DNA from: Amycolatopsis xylanica
GTDB lineage: Bacteria; Actinomycetota; Actinomycetes; Mycobacteriales; Pseudonocardiaceae
Assembly (NCBI RefSeq): GCF_900107045.1
Contig: NZ_FNON01000004.1
Span: forward strand, 558,001 to 622,000
Direction of reading: 5' to 3'
Length of the DNA: 64,000 nucleotides
Shown here one piece after another: positions 33,230 through 41,667 of this stretch. How positions within the stretch are numbered: position 1 is the stretch's first letter; every line of letters starts with the position of its first letter. The notes beneath the pieces are model-generated. The model was given only the letters and a program-made list of their open reading frames with translations. It had not been told where the DNA came from and did not search any database. The translations under genes were made by a program, and so were the position numbers.

Positions 33230-33977
33230 ACGACCCAGAGGTGCGGGCGACCGCGAAGATGCGGCGGAACTCGAACCAGGTCGTGCCGTCGGAACGGGGC
33301 GGGTAGGCGAGGTTCAAGCGCTGGGCGAGGTCGGCGCGGAAGGTCGCCCACTCGTCCGCGGACAGTGCCGCCTTGACCGGCCTCAACGCCGTGCCGGTGA
33401 TCCACTCCAGCACCGCGTCGGGGCCGGTCAGGCGCTGGATGTACGTGGTCTCCCAGGCGTCGACCGCGCAGCCCTCGGCCGCCAGCAGCTCGGCGTAGTC
33501 CTGGGCGGTGTCCACGGCGGACTCGTCGCGCAGCTCCAGCTGCCAGGTGGCGGCCACCTCGCGGGCGAGTACGTGGGAGGGGGCGTTGAAGTTGCCGGGG
33601 ACCTGGAAGGCGAGCCAGGCGCCCGCCGGGAGCTCGTCGGTCCAGCGGCGCAGGAGCGAGCGGTGTTCGGGGACCCACTGGAGCACCGCGTTGGAGATGA
33701 CCACGTCCGTGTCGGGCTCCGGCGCCCAGTCCTGGACCGGCAGTTCGCGGGCGTCGATGCCGGCCTCGCGGGCCGCCTTCACCATTTCGGGTGAGTTGTC
33801 GGAGGCTTCGAGGGTGGCGTTGGGCCAGCGCTCGGCCAGTGACGCGGTGAGGTTGCCGGGGCCGCAGCCCAGGTCGACCACTCGGCGGGGGTCCTCGGCG
33901 CCGATGCGGGCCACGAGATCGTGGAACGGGCGGGCGCGCAGGTCGGCGTAGTCGAGGTATTTGGCCGGGTCCCACAT
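33228..33977 (-). CDS. tam: Trans-aconitate 2-methyltransferase
   Basis: The start MWDPAKYLDYADLRARPFHDLV (33977) gives 249 residues. The N-terminal segment and the SAM motif DLGCGPGNLT (about residues 33-42) match Tam enzymes. These methylate trans-aconitate, a spontaneous by-product that inhibits aconitase. The C-terminal YPPRSDGTTWFEFRRIF region is also typical. A tandem AGTAC-N4-GTACT site lies just upstream. Its stop codon sits at the end of the tRNA-Asn fragment. Confidence 0.85.
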   Translation of the reverse strand: MWDPAKYLDYADLRARPFHDLVARIGAEDPRRVVDLGCGPGNLTASLAERWPNATLEASDNSPEMVKAAREAGIDARELPVQDWAPEPDTDVVISNAVLQWVPEHRSLLRRWTDELPAGAWLAFQVPGNFNAPSHVLAREVAATWQLELRDESAVDTAQDYAELLAAEGCAVDAWETTYIQRLTGPDAVLEWITGTALRPVKAALSADEWATFRADLAQRLNLAYPPRSDGTTWFEFRRIFAVARTSGS

Positions 33978-33993
33978 GAGCGCCTCCCGTAGC

Positions 33994-34022
33994 AGTACGA
34001 CTGTACTGAGTACGAGCGTACT
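33994..34022. promoter_or_regulatory. Tandem 14-bp palindromes upstream of tam
   Basis: Two copies of AGTAC-N4-GTACT lie at 33994-34007 and 34009-34022, with centres 15 bp apart, 17-45 bp before the tam start codon on the minus strand. This is the layout of a repressor site. No regulator gene of matching type is adjacent. Confidence 0.5.
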
Positions 34023-34023
34023 G

Positions 34024-34536
34024 CTAGGCGCCCGGGTTGGCCAGCTTTCCGGCGGCTTCAGCCGCGATGTCCGCGACCAGCGCGGGGTCGGTGCCGGGGT
34101 CCGGCCGCACCTGGAGCACGACGCCGTCCTGGCCGGGGAGCTTGCGCTGGACGAACCAGGCGCCGCCACCAGGCAATTCCTGGCGGTGCCGGGCCCGGAT
34201 GGAGCCGGTGACGCGCTGGTGCACCATGCGCGGGACCGAACCGGGCGACGACAGCTTGAACGTCACGGGCTTGAGGTCGGCCAGCACGACCGCTGCGCCC
34301 GCCTTGCCGGTCTCTTCGGCCTCGGTCAGCGTGAACACGCCGTCGGCCCACGCGGCCTTGGCGATCATGTGCCAGCCGACGCGACGGGGGCCGGGTATCC
34401 ACAGGCCCAGTGGCGTGACCAGGAGGAAGCCGCCGCTGTCGACCTTGGCGCTGTCGAGCACGTGCTCGCCGGGGGCCAGCTCGCCGTCGAACCCGTCGGG
34501 CACCCGGTTCCCCAGCAGGAACTTCAGCCAGCGCAT
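34024..34536 (-). CDS. Conserved hypothetical protein downstream of dnaG
   Basis: A 170-residue protein from MRWLKFLLGNRVPDGFDGEL (34536). It is soluble and beta-rich (GEHVLDSAKVDSGGFLLVTPLGLWIPG) with a DUF-type PH-like look. I do not recognise a function. It begins 2 bp after the dnaG stop codon and so belongs to the dnaG transcript. An alternative reading of the open frame as part of a much longer protein is an antisense/offset artefact. Confidence 0.72.
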   Translation of the reverse strand: MRWLKFLLGNRVPDGFDGELAPGEHVLDSAKVDSGGFLLVTPLGLWIPGPRRVGWHMIAKAAWADGVFTLTEAEETGKAGAAVVLADLKPVTFKLSSPGSVPRMVHQRVTGSIRARHRQELPGGGAWFVQRKLPGQDGVVLQVRPDPGTDPALVADIAAEAAGKLANPGA

Positions 34537-34538
34537 CG

Positions 34539-36431
34539 CTAGTCCAATCCGCCGATCGCCTGCGACTTCAGCGCCTTGCGATATTGCTCCAGCGCCACCA
34601 GGTCGCCGAAGAGCGCGCGGTAGTCGTCCGGGGCCTCGACCGGCGAGAGCCTCGTCAGCTTCGACTTGATCTCGGCGATCTGGCGCCCGACCAGGTTCTC
34701 CTGGACGGCCGCGAGCACGCCGCTGATGTAGCGGGTGTCGGCCTCGCCCTTGGCGCGCAACGGCTCGACCGCGAGCGCGCTCATCAGGGTGCGGACCTTC
34801 CCTTGTGGACAGTGGGCGGCCGCCGCGTCGATCAGCGCCGGGCCCGCGAGGCCGGACGAGACGCCGCCCGCGGCCAGCACCGCCTTGTGCACCAGCACGT
34901 ACGCGGGGTGCGTGAACGCGTCTTCCGGCAGCGCGTCGTACTCGGGGCCGGCGATCGCGGGCTCCTGCAGCGCGGCCTTCAGCGCCTCGCGCTGCGCGAC
35001 CAGCCGGGGGTCGCCGGGTGCGGGCAACGGGATGTCGCCCGCTTCGCCGTTGCCGTTGGACGACGGGGCCGCGACGCGGCGGGCGGCCTGCTTGTCGGTC
35101 GCGCCCGCGCTGCCGCGCACACGGCTGACCACCTGAGCGGGGTCCGGCCAGCCGACCCACCAGGAGAGCTTCGTCGCGTAACCGTCACGCGCGGCGCGGT
35201 CCTTGATCCTGGCGACCAGCGGGACGGTCTTCTGCAGCGCCGCGACCTGGCCGTCGACCGAGTCGAGGTCGAAGGTCTTGAGCATGCTCTTGATCGCGAA
35301 CTCGAACAGCGGGATCCGGCGCGCGACCAGATCGCGGACCGCCGCCTCGCCCTTGGCAAGGCGCAGATCGCAGGGGTCCATGCCGTCGGGGGCCACGGCG
35401 ACGTAGGTCTGCCCGGCGAACGTCTGGTCGCCCTCGAACGCCTTCAGCGCGGCCTTCTGGCCCGCCTCGTCGCCGTCGAACGTGAAAATGATCTCACCGC
35501 GGAAGGCGTCGTCGTCCATCAGCAGGCGCCGCAGCACCTTCATGTGGTCCTCGCCGAACGCGGTGCCCGACGACGCGACGGCCGTCGGCACGCCGGAGAC
35601 GTGCATGGCCATCACGTCGGTGTAGCCCTCCACCACGACCACCTGGTGGCGCTTGGAGATCTCGCGCTTGGCCAGGTCCAGCCCGAACAGCACCTGCGAC
35701 TTCTTGTAGATCGGGCTCTCGCTGGTGTTGAGGTACTTCGCCTCGATGCGGTCGTCGTCGAACAGCCGCCGCGCGCCGAAGCCGACCACGTCGTTGCCGA
35801 CGTCGCGGATCGGCCAGACCAGCCTGCGGTGGAACCGGTCGATCGGCCCCCGCTGGCCCTCCTTGGCCAGCCCTGCCGTGAGCAGCTCCTTGACCTCGAA
35901 ACCCTTGTTCAGCAGGTGTTTCGTCAGCTTGTCCCAGCCGGACGGCGCGAACCCGCAGCCGAACGTCTGCGCCGCCGCCCCGTCGAAACCACGCTGCGTG
36001 AGGAACTCGCGCGCGGTCTGCGCCTCGGGCGTCTGCAGCTGCGCGGCGTAGAACTCCTGCGCGTGCTTGTGCGCCTCGACCATGCGGGTGCGGGTGCCGC
36101 GGTCACGCTGGACCGACCCGCCGCCGCCCTCGTAGGTCAGCCGCAGGCCGACGCGGTCCGCGAGCCGCTCCACCGACTCGACGAACGACGTGTGCTCCAT
36201 CTGCATGATGAACTTGATGACGTCGCCGCCCTCACCACAGCCGAAGCAGTGGAAGGTGCCGTGAGTGGGACGCACGTTGAACGACGGGGTCTTCTCGTCG
36301 TGGAACGGGCACAGTCCCTTGAGGCTGCCGCCACCCGCTCGACGCAGGAGCAGGTACTCCCCCACCACCTCGTCGATCCGGTTGCGGTCGCGCACCTCGG
36401 CGATATCGCTTTCCCGAATCCGTCCTGCCAC
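34539..36431 (-). CDS. dnaG: DNA primase DnaG
   Basis: A 630-residue primase. The CHC2 zinc finger holds Cys41, His44, Cys62 and Cys65 (CPFHDEKTPS, HCFGCGEGGD). The catalytic TOPRIM centre has VVVEGYTDVMAM and FTFDGDEAGQKAA, and the C-terminal helicase-binding domain is present. It makes RNA primers for DnaB-driven replication. The neighbouring dgt gene is usually adjacent in mycobacteria, but here about 6 kb of other genes lie between. A conserved hypothetical gene follows 2 bp later. Confidence 0.95.
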   Translation of the reverse strand: MAGRIRESDIAEVRDRNRIDEVVGEYLLLRRAGGGSLKGLCPFHDEKTPSFNVRPTHGTFHCFGCGEGGDVIKFIMQMEHTSFVESVERLADRVGLRLTYEGGGGSVQRDRGTRTRMVEAHKHAQEFYAAQLQTPEAQTAREFLTQRGFDGAAAQTFGCGFAPSGWDKLTKHLLNKGFEVKELLTAGLAKEGQRGPIDRFHRRLVWPIRDVGNDVVGFGARRLFDDDRIEAKYLNTSESPIYKKSQVLFGLDLAKREISKRHQVVVVEGYTDVMAMHVSGVPTAVASSGTAFGEDHMKVLRRLLMDDDAFRGEIIFTFDGDEAGQKAALKAFEGDQTFAGQTYVAVAPDGMDPCDLRLAKGEAAVRDLVARRIPLFEFAIKSMLKTFDLDSVDGQVAALQKTVPLVARIKDRAARDGYATKLSWWVGWPDPAQVVSRVRGSAGATDKQAARRVAAPSSNGNGEAGDIPLPAPGDPRLVAQREALKAALQEPAIAGPEYDALPEDAFTHPAYVLVHKAVLAAGGVSSGLAGPALIDAAAAHCPQGKVRTLMSALAVEPLRAKGEADTRYISGVLAAVQENLVGRQIAEIKSKLTRLSPVEAPDDYRALFGDLVALEQYRKALKSQAIGGLD

Positions 36432-36481
36432 GCCCCCACTCTAGTTCGGACGGCTCGGGAGCCTTGCGGCACACTCGGCCT

Positions 36482-37417
36482 ATGAGCGCGCTGGACGTAC
36501 TGGCCGAGGAATTCGCCACCCACCGGTCCCATCTGGTGGCGGTGGCCTACCGGCTCACGGGCACGGTCAGCGACGCCGAGGACGCGGTCCAGGAGTCGTG
36601 GCTGCGCATCGCGGGCCTGTCGGCCGCCCAGCGTGACGCCATCCTCGACCGCCGCGCCTGGCTGACCACGGTGGTCGGCCGGATCTGCCTCGACCGGCTC
36701 CGCTCGGCGGCCGTGCGCCGTGAGCAATACATCGGGCAGTGGCTGCCGGAGCCGATCGTCACCCCGATCGGCAACGCGCCCTCGCCCGATCCGCTGGAGG
36801 CCGCGGTGCTCGACGACGGCATCCGGCTGGCGGCGATGGTCGTGCTCGACAAGCTCACCCCCGAGCAGCGCGTCGCGTTCGTGCTGCACGACGCGTTCTC
36901 GGTGCCGTTCGGCGAGATCGGCGAGATCCTCGGCTGCAGTGCCGCGGCGGCGCGCCAGCACGGGTCACGCGGGCGCCGCGCGCTCGCCGACGCCGACCCG
37001 CCGCCCCGCGTCACGCTCCCCGAGCAGCAGGCGATCCTCGAGAAGTTCACGGTCGCGCTGCTCAGCGGCGACATCCGCGCGGTGGCCGAGGTGCTGCACC
37101 CGGACGTGGTGCTCATCGGCGACTCGAACGGCAAGGCCCGCACCACCCGCCAGATCATGGTCGGCGCCGACAAGGTCGTGCGGTTCTTCCTGGGCCTGCT
37201 GCGGAAGTACCAGCCCGGCGCGTTCGACGGGAGCGCGCCGGTGCTGGTCAACGGCGACCTGGGCTTCTACATCCCGGCGGTGCCCGAACCCCAGGACGGG
37301 TTCCCGCCGGTCGACGCGCACGTCGACGCCGTCAGCATCCGCGACGGCAAGATCGTCGCGATCTACGACATCGCCAACCCGGACAAGCTCACCCGTCTGA
37401 CGAATCCCGTTTCTTAG
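36482..37417 (+). CDS. sigJ: ECF41-type RNA polymerase sigma factor (SigJ-like)
   Basis: The start MSALDVLAEEFATHRSHLV (36482) gives 311 residues. Sigma-2 is at residues about 10-75 (YRLTGTVSDAEDAVQESWLR) and sigma-4 at about 125-175 (SVPFGEIGEILGCSAAAARQ). A C-terminal SnoaL/NTF2-like domain (about 190-305) follows, which in ECF41 proteins acts in cis as a built-in anti-sigma. The linker motif reads DSNGKAR rather than DGGGK. ECF41 genes usually sit by a carboxymuconolactone decarboxylase gene; one lies at 38244. Divergent from dnaG. Confidence 0.83.
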   Translation: MSALDVLAEEFATHRSHLVAVAYRLTGTVSDAEDAVQESWLRIAGLSAAQRDAILDRRAWLTTVVGRICLDRLRSAAVRREQYIGQWLPEPIVTPIGNAPSPDPLEAAVLDDGIRLAAMVVLDKLTPEQRVAFVLHDAFSVPFGEIGEILGCSAAAARQHGSRGRRALADADPPPRVTLPEQQAILEKFTVALLSGDIRAVAEVLHPDVVLIGDSNGKARTTRQIMVGADKVVRFFLGLLRKYQPGAFDGSAPVLVNGDLGFYIPAVPEPQDGFPPVDAHVDAVSIRDGKIVAIYDIANPDKLTRLTNPVS

Positions 37418-38162
37418 CCGACCGGACCGCCAGCGCGAGCAGGACGAGCGCGCACCCGGCGAAGTAGGCGAGCGCGGCGGGCTGGCTGAGCGGCGAGTCC
37501 GACAGCACCTGGGCGTTGCCGCCGTTGCGGCCCGCGCTGGCGCCGCCGTCGCCGCTGAGGAACTTCTTGGCGACGTTGAACGGCAGCCAGCGGTGGATGC
37601 CGATGCCGGCCTCCGGGATGGCCGCGACGGCGTCCTCGGCGATGAGCACGTACACGATCAGCAGCGCGACCCCGGCGCTGTGCTGCAGGAACAGCCCGCC
37701 AGCCACCCCGATGACGGCGGCGAACGCGAACACCGGGCCGGTGCCCGCGACCATGAGCCAGTCGGCGGAGCTGTCGAGCGCGAGCCCGTCCGGCGCGACG
37801 ACGTAGCCCGCGCCCCACGCCCCGAACGCCGCGAGTTCGCCGACGCAGAACGCGAACGCGGCCACGACCAGCGTCTTCGCCAGCAGGATCGGCGTGCGGC
37901 GCGGCACCGCGAGGTAGGACGTGTAGAGCGTGCCGACGCGGAACTCGGTGGTCACCGAGAGCGCGGAAAGCACCATGATGACGGCCAGCGCGAACGGATA
38001 GCCGAACTGCGTGCTCGCGACGGTCGGCACGAACGTGCCTTCGACGTGGTTGCCGACGATGAGCATGCCGAAGCCGATCATGACGGCCAGCACGAGCGCG
38101 GCGCACGACCACGCCGAGCGGGTGCTGAAGAGTTTGACGCGTTCGGCGGCGATGAGTGCCAT
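37389..38162 (-). CDS. ABC-2 type transporter permease
   Basis: A 257-residue protein with about six membrane helices, starting MALIAAERVKLFSTRSAWS, a typical opening of ABC-2 permeases (LxxERxKLxSTR...W). The segment SVTTEFRVGTLYTSYLAVPRR is the conserved EF-loop region. There is no ATPase gene next to it, so the partner must be elsewhere or absent. It overlaps the sigJ 3' end by 29 bp in antisense. A hairpin covers its ribosome site. Confidence 0.78.
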   Translation of the reverse strand: MALIAAERVKLFSTRSAWSCAALVLAVMIGFGMLIVGNHVEGTFVPTVASTQFGYPFALAVIMVLSALSVTTEFRVGTLYTSYLAVPRRTPILLAKTLVVAAFAFCVGELAAFGAWGAGYVVAPDGLALDSSADWLMVAGTGPVFAFAAVIGVAGGLFLQHSAGVALLIVYVLIAEDAVAAIPEAGIGIHRWLPFNVAKKFLSGDGGASAGRNGGNAQVLSDSPLSQPAALAYFAGCALVLLALAVRSAKKRDSSDG

Positions 38163-38192
38163 GGATTCCCCTCCTTGTGGTGAGGGGAATCC
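38163..38192. promoter_or_regulatory. Inverted repeat over the permease ribosome-binding site
   Basis: GGATTCCCCTC (38163-38173) and its complement (38182-38192) flank an 8-base gap directly before the permease ATG (minus strand, 38162). The Shine-Dalgarno GGAGGGG lies in the hairpin. It could be an operator or a translation-blocking stem. Confidence 0.45.
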
Positions 38193-38243
38193 TTCGCGGT
38201 TCCGGCGCCGCGCACGTCAGCCTGAGGCTCGAAAACCGGTCTC

Positions 38244-38810
38244 CTACCTGAGGGGGACCTCGCAGGCAGCGCCCGAGGTGAAGCCCTGGTCGGTGATCTC
38301 CAGCGCGCTGTTCATCCGCCCGCGCGAGTTCTCGAGCGAGATCAGGTAGGTCAGCTCGATGACGCCCTTGCGGCCGAATTCGGCCTCCAGCTCGGCGACC
38401 TGCTCGTCGGTCACGGTCACCGGGGTGGCGGTCATGGCGTCGGCGTACGCGATCGCGAGGCGCTCGGCGTGGCTGAACGCGGGCGAGGTGGCGTAGTCGT
38501 CGATCTTCTTGAGCCGCTCGATGTCGAGACCGTCGTGCAGCTGCAGCATCGTCCCGAAGTCGACGCACCACGAGCACCCGAGCTGGGTCGCGGTCCGGTA
38601 AACGGCGAGTTCACGCACGCTCAGCGGTAACGTCTTCGCCGATTTTTCGACCATCATCTCGTGCATCGCCGAAGTCCGCAGCAGACCCGGGTGGTGCGCG
38701 GTGAGCGTGAGCGGCTCCGGCACGGCGCCGAAGCGCTTGCGTGCGTAGCGGTAGACGAGTTTGAGCAACGGTCCGGCATCGGCGTACTTGATCGCGGTCA
38801 GGCGGGGCAT
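38244..38810 (-). CDS. Carboxymuconolactone decarboxylase family protein (AhpD-like)
   Basis: A 188-residue CMD-fold protein with the redox CxxC motif CSWCVDFG (residues about 79-86), as in AhpD-type thiol peroxidases. The segment SVRELAVYRTATQLG precedes it. Proteins of this kind are the standard partners of ECF41 sigma factors. The sigJ gene is 0.8 kb away with an ABC permease between, so control by SigJ is plausible but the ECF41 promoter was not located. Confidence 0.82.
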   Translation of the reverse strand: MPRLTAIKYADAGPLLKLVYRYARKRFGAVPEPLTLTAHHPGLLRTSAMHEMMVEKSAKTLPLSVRELAVYRTATQLGCSWCVDFGTMLQLHDGLDIERLKKIDDYATSPAFSHAERLAIAYADAMTATPVTVTDEQVAELEAEFGRKGVIELTYLISLENSRGRMNSALEITDQGFTSGAACEVPLR

Positions 38811-38878
38811 ATTTCTCCTCCTTGGCTCGTTCGAAATCCAGACGAGACAGCGCCTTGGTGTGTGACGGGGAGGTCGGC

Positions 38879-39748
38879 ATGGATCCGATACTGGTCGGCG
38901 CGCTGATCTGGCTGCTCGACCGGCTCGCGGGCCGCGGCGTCGACTGGCTCTTCGACAACGCCGTCGGCCGGGGCCGCAACGCGCTGGCCGCGCCGCAGGT
39001 CAAGCGGCACGACCTCACCGCGCCGGGCGCGCAGGCCACCAGCGACGTCGACTTCACCGTGCGGCATCACCTGGCGCAGACGAGGTCGCCGGTGATCCTC
39101 ACGTTCCAGAAGTTCAGCGACAAGTCCACCGGCATCACCCTGCCGATGGTGCTCGGCGACACCGCGCACGTGACGCTGCCGCGCAACCACTACTTCGTCA
39201 CCGCGCTGATCATCGACCTGCCCAAGAACTCGGGCGACCTGCCGACGCTGCGCGGGCTCGGCTGGGCTCAGCCGTTCGTGGCCGACAACCACACGGCCAA
39301 GATCACCATCGCCACCCAGCAGCCGACGGACGCGCTGATCACGAAGATCGGCTTGAAGCAGGCGGACGGCAGCGTCCCGTTCCGCCTGCCCACCGTGTCC
39401 GCGGAGCAGGCCCTGCAGAATTGGCTCGCCAAATCGGATATCAAGAAGCGCTATCCGCTGCTCGGTCAGAAGCCCACCGTCGACCCCAAGTTCAAGAAGT
39501 TCTTCGAGAGTCTCGACATACAACCGCAGCCGTCCAAGCCGCTCTTCCCGCGCGTGCCGCCGTCGAAGGCCACCCCGGTGGACTGGAAGAAGATCAAGCT
39601 GAACATGTGCCGCGCGCAGGCCTGGGTGGGCACCGGGCGCTGCGGGTTCCTGGCGCACAAGGACAACCTCTGCAAGATCCACCGCGACCAGATCCGGAAC
39701 GGCGCCACCGTCCTCGACCATGCGACCGGCAAACGCATCGTCCTCTGA
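38879..39748 (+). CDS. Hypothetical protein with N-terminal helix and C-terminal Cys/His cluster
   Basis: The start MDPILVGALIWLLDRL (38879) has GGGGAGG 7 bp upstream and gives 289 residues. The N-terminal hydrophobic helix (residues 3-16) could be a membrane anchor. The middle is beta-rich. The C-terminal region holds Cys and His residues (NMCRAQ, RCGFLAHKDNLCKIH) that could bind zinc. No family is recognised. It is divergent from the CMD gene and convergent with the glycosyltransferase-like gene. Confidence 0.65.
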   Translation: MDPILVGALIWLLDRLAGRGVDWLFDNAVGRGRNALAAPQVKRHDLTAPGAQATSDVDFTVRHHLAQTRSPVILTFQKFSDKSTGITLPMVLGDTAHVTLPRNHYFVTALIIDLPKNSGDLPTLRGLGWAQPFVADNHTAKITIATQQPTDALITKIGLKQADGSVPFRLPTVSAEQALQNWLAKSDIKKRYPLLGQKPTVDPKFKKFFESLDIQPQPSKPLFPRVPPSKATPVDWKKIKLNMCRAQAWVGTGRCGFLAHKDNLCKIHRDQIRNGATVLDHATGKRIVL

Positions 39749-39750
39749 CA

Positions 39751-39819
39751 AGAACGGGATAAAGCGGGCTTTATATCGGGGAAAAGCGTCCCGATATAAA
39801 GCCCGCTTTATCCCGTTCT
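39751..39819. terminator. 30-bp-arm bidirectional terminator
   Basis: Perfect 30-bp arms (39751-39780 and 39790-39819) enclose a 9-nt loop between convergent genes. The core GATAAAGCGGGCTTTAT is itself palindromic, so several stems can form. The same core occurs in the hairpin at 48212. The right arm reaches the stop codon of the next gene. Confidence 0.8.
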
Positions 39820-41657
39820 CAGGGGGTGAGGTCGCGGGTGTCCCAGATCCAGACGCCGTTCACGAACTGACCCTGCCGGTTCAGCAGCAAGTCCACAGTG
39901 GACCGGAAGGCGAACTCGTTCTGCCGCGGGATCAACACCAGCACGTCGGCGTTCCAGTACTTCAGGTCGTCGACGGCCTGCGCCCGCATGGTGTCGTCGA
40001 TCGGCGGCGCGGACCCGGTCTGCTTGATCTGGTCGAGCAGGATCGACGTCGGCCGCTGGATCGCGCCGTAGCGGCCGCGTTTGTCGTCCGGGCCGTTCGG
40101 GCCGACGAAGTAGCCCTCCGGCATGGCGAACCCGAGTTTGGCGTCCATCTGCCAGTGCAGCGGCTCCGACTCGCCGCCGCTCGGCAGCGGGACCGTGACG
40201 ACCGTTCCGCCCGACACATAGGACTTCCAGGTCCCGTCGGCGAAGAACTGCGGCGTCGGCGGCCGGTCCTTCACGATCAGTTTCGTCGGGGCGATCGGCA
40301 GCAGGACCGCGAGGATCGCGCCGATCCAGAGCAGCCGCAACGGCACCTCCCGGGTGCCGGGGCCGAGTGCGAACACGCGGTGCGTCGCGACCGCGAGCAG
40401 GGCGCCGATCAGGGGCACGCAGCCCATGGCGAACCGGGATTCCAGCACCGATTCCAGCAGCGGCAGCTCGTTGAACCACTTCCACGGGCCTGCGATGCCG
40501 GTCTCCTCGTGCGCCACGATGATCTGCACACCCATGGAAAGCCAGGCCATCGCGTACATCGCGATCGCCATCGAGCGGGCGAAGCGGTCGCGCCAGAGCC
40601 AAATGGTCAAGACCACCATGAACACGATCAGCGGCCAGCCGAAGAAGGCGTTCTCCTCGGTGCGGTTCATCGAGACGTCGGCGGCGGCCTTCGCGTCGCC
40701 CGCGATCGACTGGGTCGCGAAGCGGGTGAACGCCGCCGTGTCGTTGCCGACTGGGCCGTGCTCGATGGCCTGGTAGCTCTCGGGCCCGAAGAACTGCCAC
40801 CACAGCGGGAAAGCGGTGATCACCAGCGCCACCGCCGCGCCGACGCCGCAGCCGGTCGCGAACGGGCGGATCATCACCAGGATCTCGCGCGGCTTGGACA
40901 GCGCGTACGCGAGGCCGAAGATCAGGAACGTCACGCCCGTGATGAGCAGCGGCTCTTCGCCGAGGAAGATCTGGTACGCCGTCAGGAGACCGAGCACCAC
41001 GCCGTTGCGCACCGGCCGGAGCCCCTGCGCGAGCTGGATCAGCTTCAGCACGATGAACGGCAGCAGGAACCACGCGACGAAGTTCGGGTGCGCGTTGCCG
41101 TGCGAGACCATCGAAGGCGCGAAGCCGCAGAACGCGCCGCCGATCGCCGCCGCGGCCCGCAAGGGCACCAGGTGCCGCGAGAACACCCAGTACCAGGCCG
41201 CCGCGGAGCCGGCGAGCCCGCCGGTCAGCGCGATCGCCCAGGTCACCGTCGGGCCGAAGAGCAGCGTGATCGGCGTCAGCGGGATGCCGAGGCCGAGCAT
41301 GGCCGTGTTGGCCATCATGTTCACGCTGAGCGGGTAGTTCTGCAGGTTCGACGACAACGGGTTGTCGAGGTTCACCACATTGCGCGCGGTGACGTCGAAG
41401 AACCACTCCCACAGGTTCTGGTCGGACGCGCTGTTCCAGAGGTAGCCGCTGGTGAAGTTCAGCCACTGGCCGCTGTAGAGGATGAACGCGAACAGCAGGT
41501 AGCCCAGCATGATCGCGACGTCCGCGCGCCGCCATTTCCGGCCGGGTGCTTCGGCGACCTCGATGACCTCGGGCTCCTCGTCGAAGTCGAAGGGCTCGGC
41601 CGGGTCCAGGCTGATGTCCGAGAAGCTGTGACGGTCACCGGTTGGGGTGTCACCCAC
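39819..41657 (-). CDS. Polytopic membrane glycosyltransferase-like protein
   Basis: A GTG start (41657) with GAGGAA upstream gives 612 residues and avoids overlap with the serpin gene; an ATG at 41705 would overlap it. About 11 membrane helices follow an acidic cytosolic N-terminus. The loop WNSASDQNLWEWFFDVTARNVVN has the acidic-residue position expected after helix 1 in GT-C-type enzymes. The C-terminal about 150 residues are extracytoplasmic. It probably uses a lipid-linked sugar to modify a cell-envelope molecule; acceptor and sugar are unknown. It follows the serpin gene in the same transcript. Confidence 0.6.
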   Translation of the reverse strand: MGDTPTGDRHSFSDISLDPAEPFDFDEEPEVIEVAEAPGRKWRRADVAIMLGYLLFAFILYSGQWLNFTSGYLWNSASDQNLWEWFFDVTARNVVNLDNPLSSNLQNYPLSVNMMANTAMLGLGIPLTPITLLFGPTVTWAIALTGGLAGSAAAWYWVFSRHLVPLRAAAAIGGAFCGFAPSMVSHGNAHPNFVAWFLLPFIVLKLIQLAQGLRPVRNGVVLGLLTAYQIFLGEEPLLITGVTFLIFGLAYALSKPREILVMIRPFATGCGVGAAVALVITAFPLWWQFFGPESYQAIEHGPVGNDTAAFTRFATQSIAGDAKAAADVSMNRTEENAFFGWPLIVFMVVLTIWLWRDRFARSMAIAMYAMAWLSMGVQIIVAHEETGIAGPWKWFNELPLLESVLESRFAMGCVPLIGALLAVATHRVFALGPGTREVPLRLLWIGAILAVLLPIAPTKLIVKDRPPTPQFFADGTWKSYVSGGTVVTVPLPSGGESEPLHWQMDAKLGFAMPEGYFVGPNGPDDKRGRYGAIQRPTSILLDQIKQTGSAPPIDDTMRAQAVDDLKYWNADVLVLIPRQNEFAFRSTVDLLLNRQGQFVNGVWIWDTRDLTP

Positions 41658-41667
41658 TTGGACTTCC

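Noticed and set aside
34584..36485. A long plus-strand open frame over dnaG
   Set aside because: It is antisense to dnaG, a clear gene with conserved zinc and TOPRIM motifs. Long antisense frames are expected at high GC.
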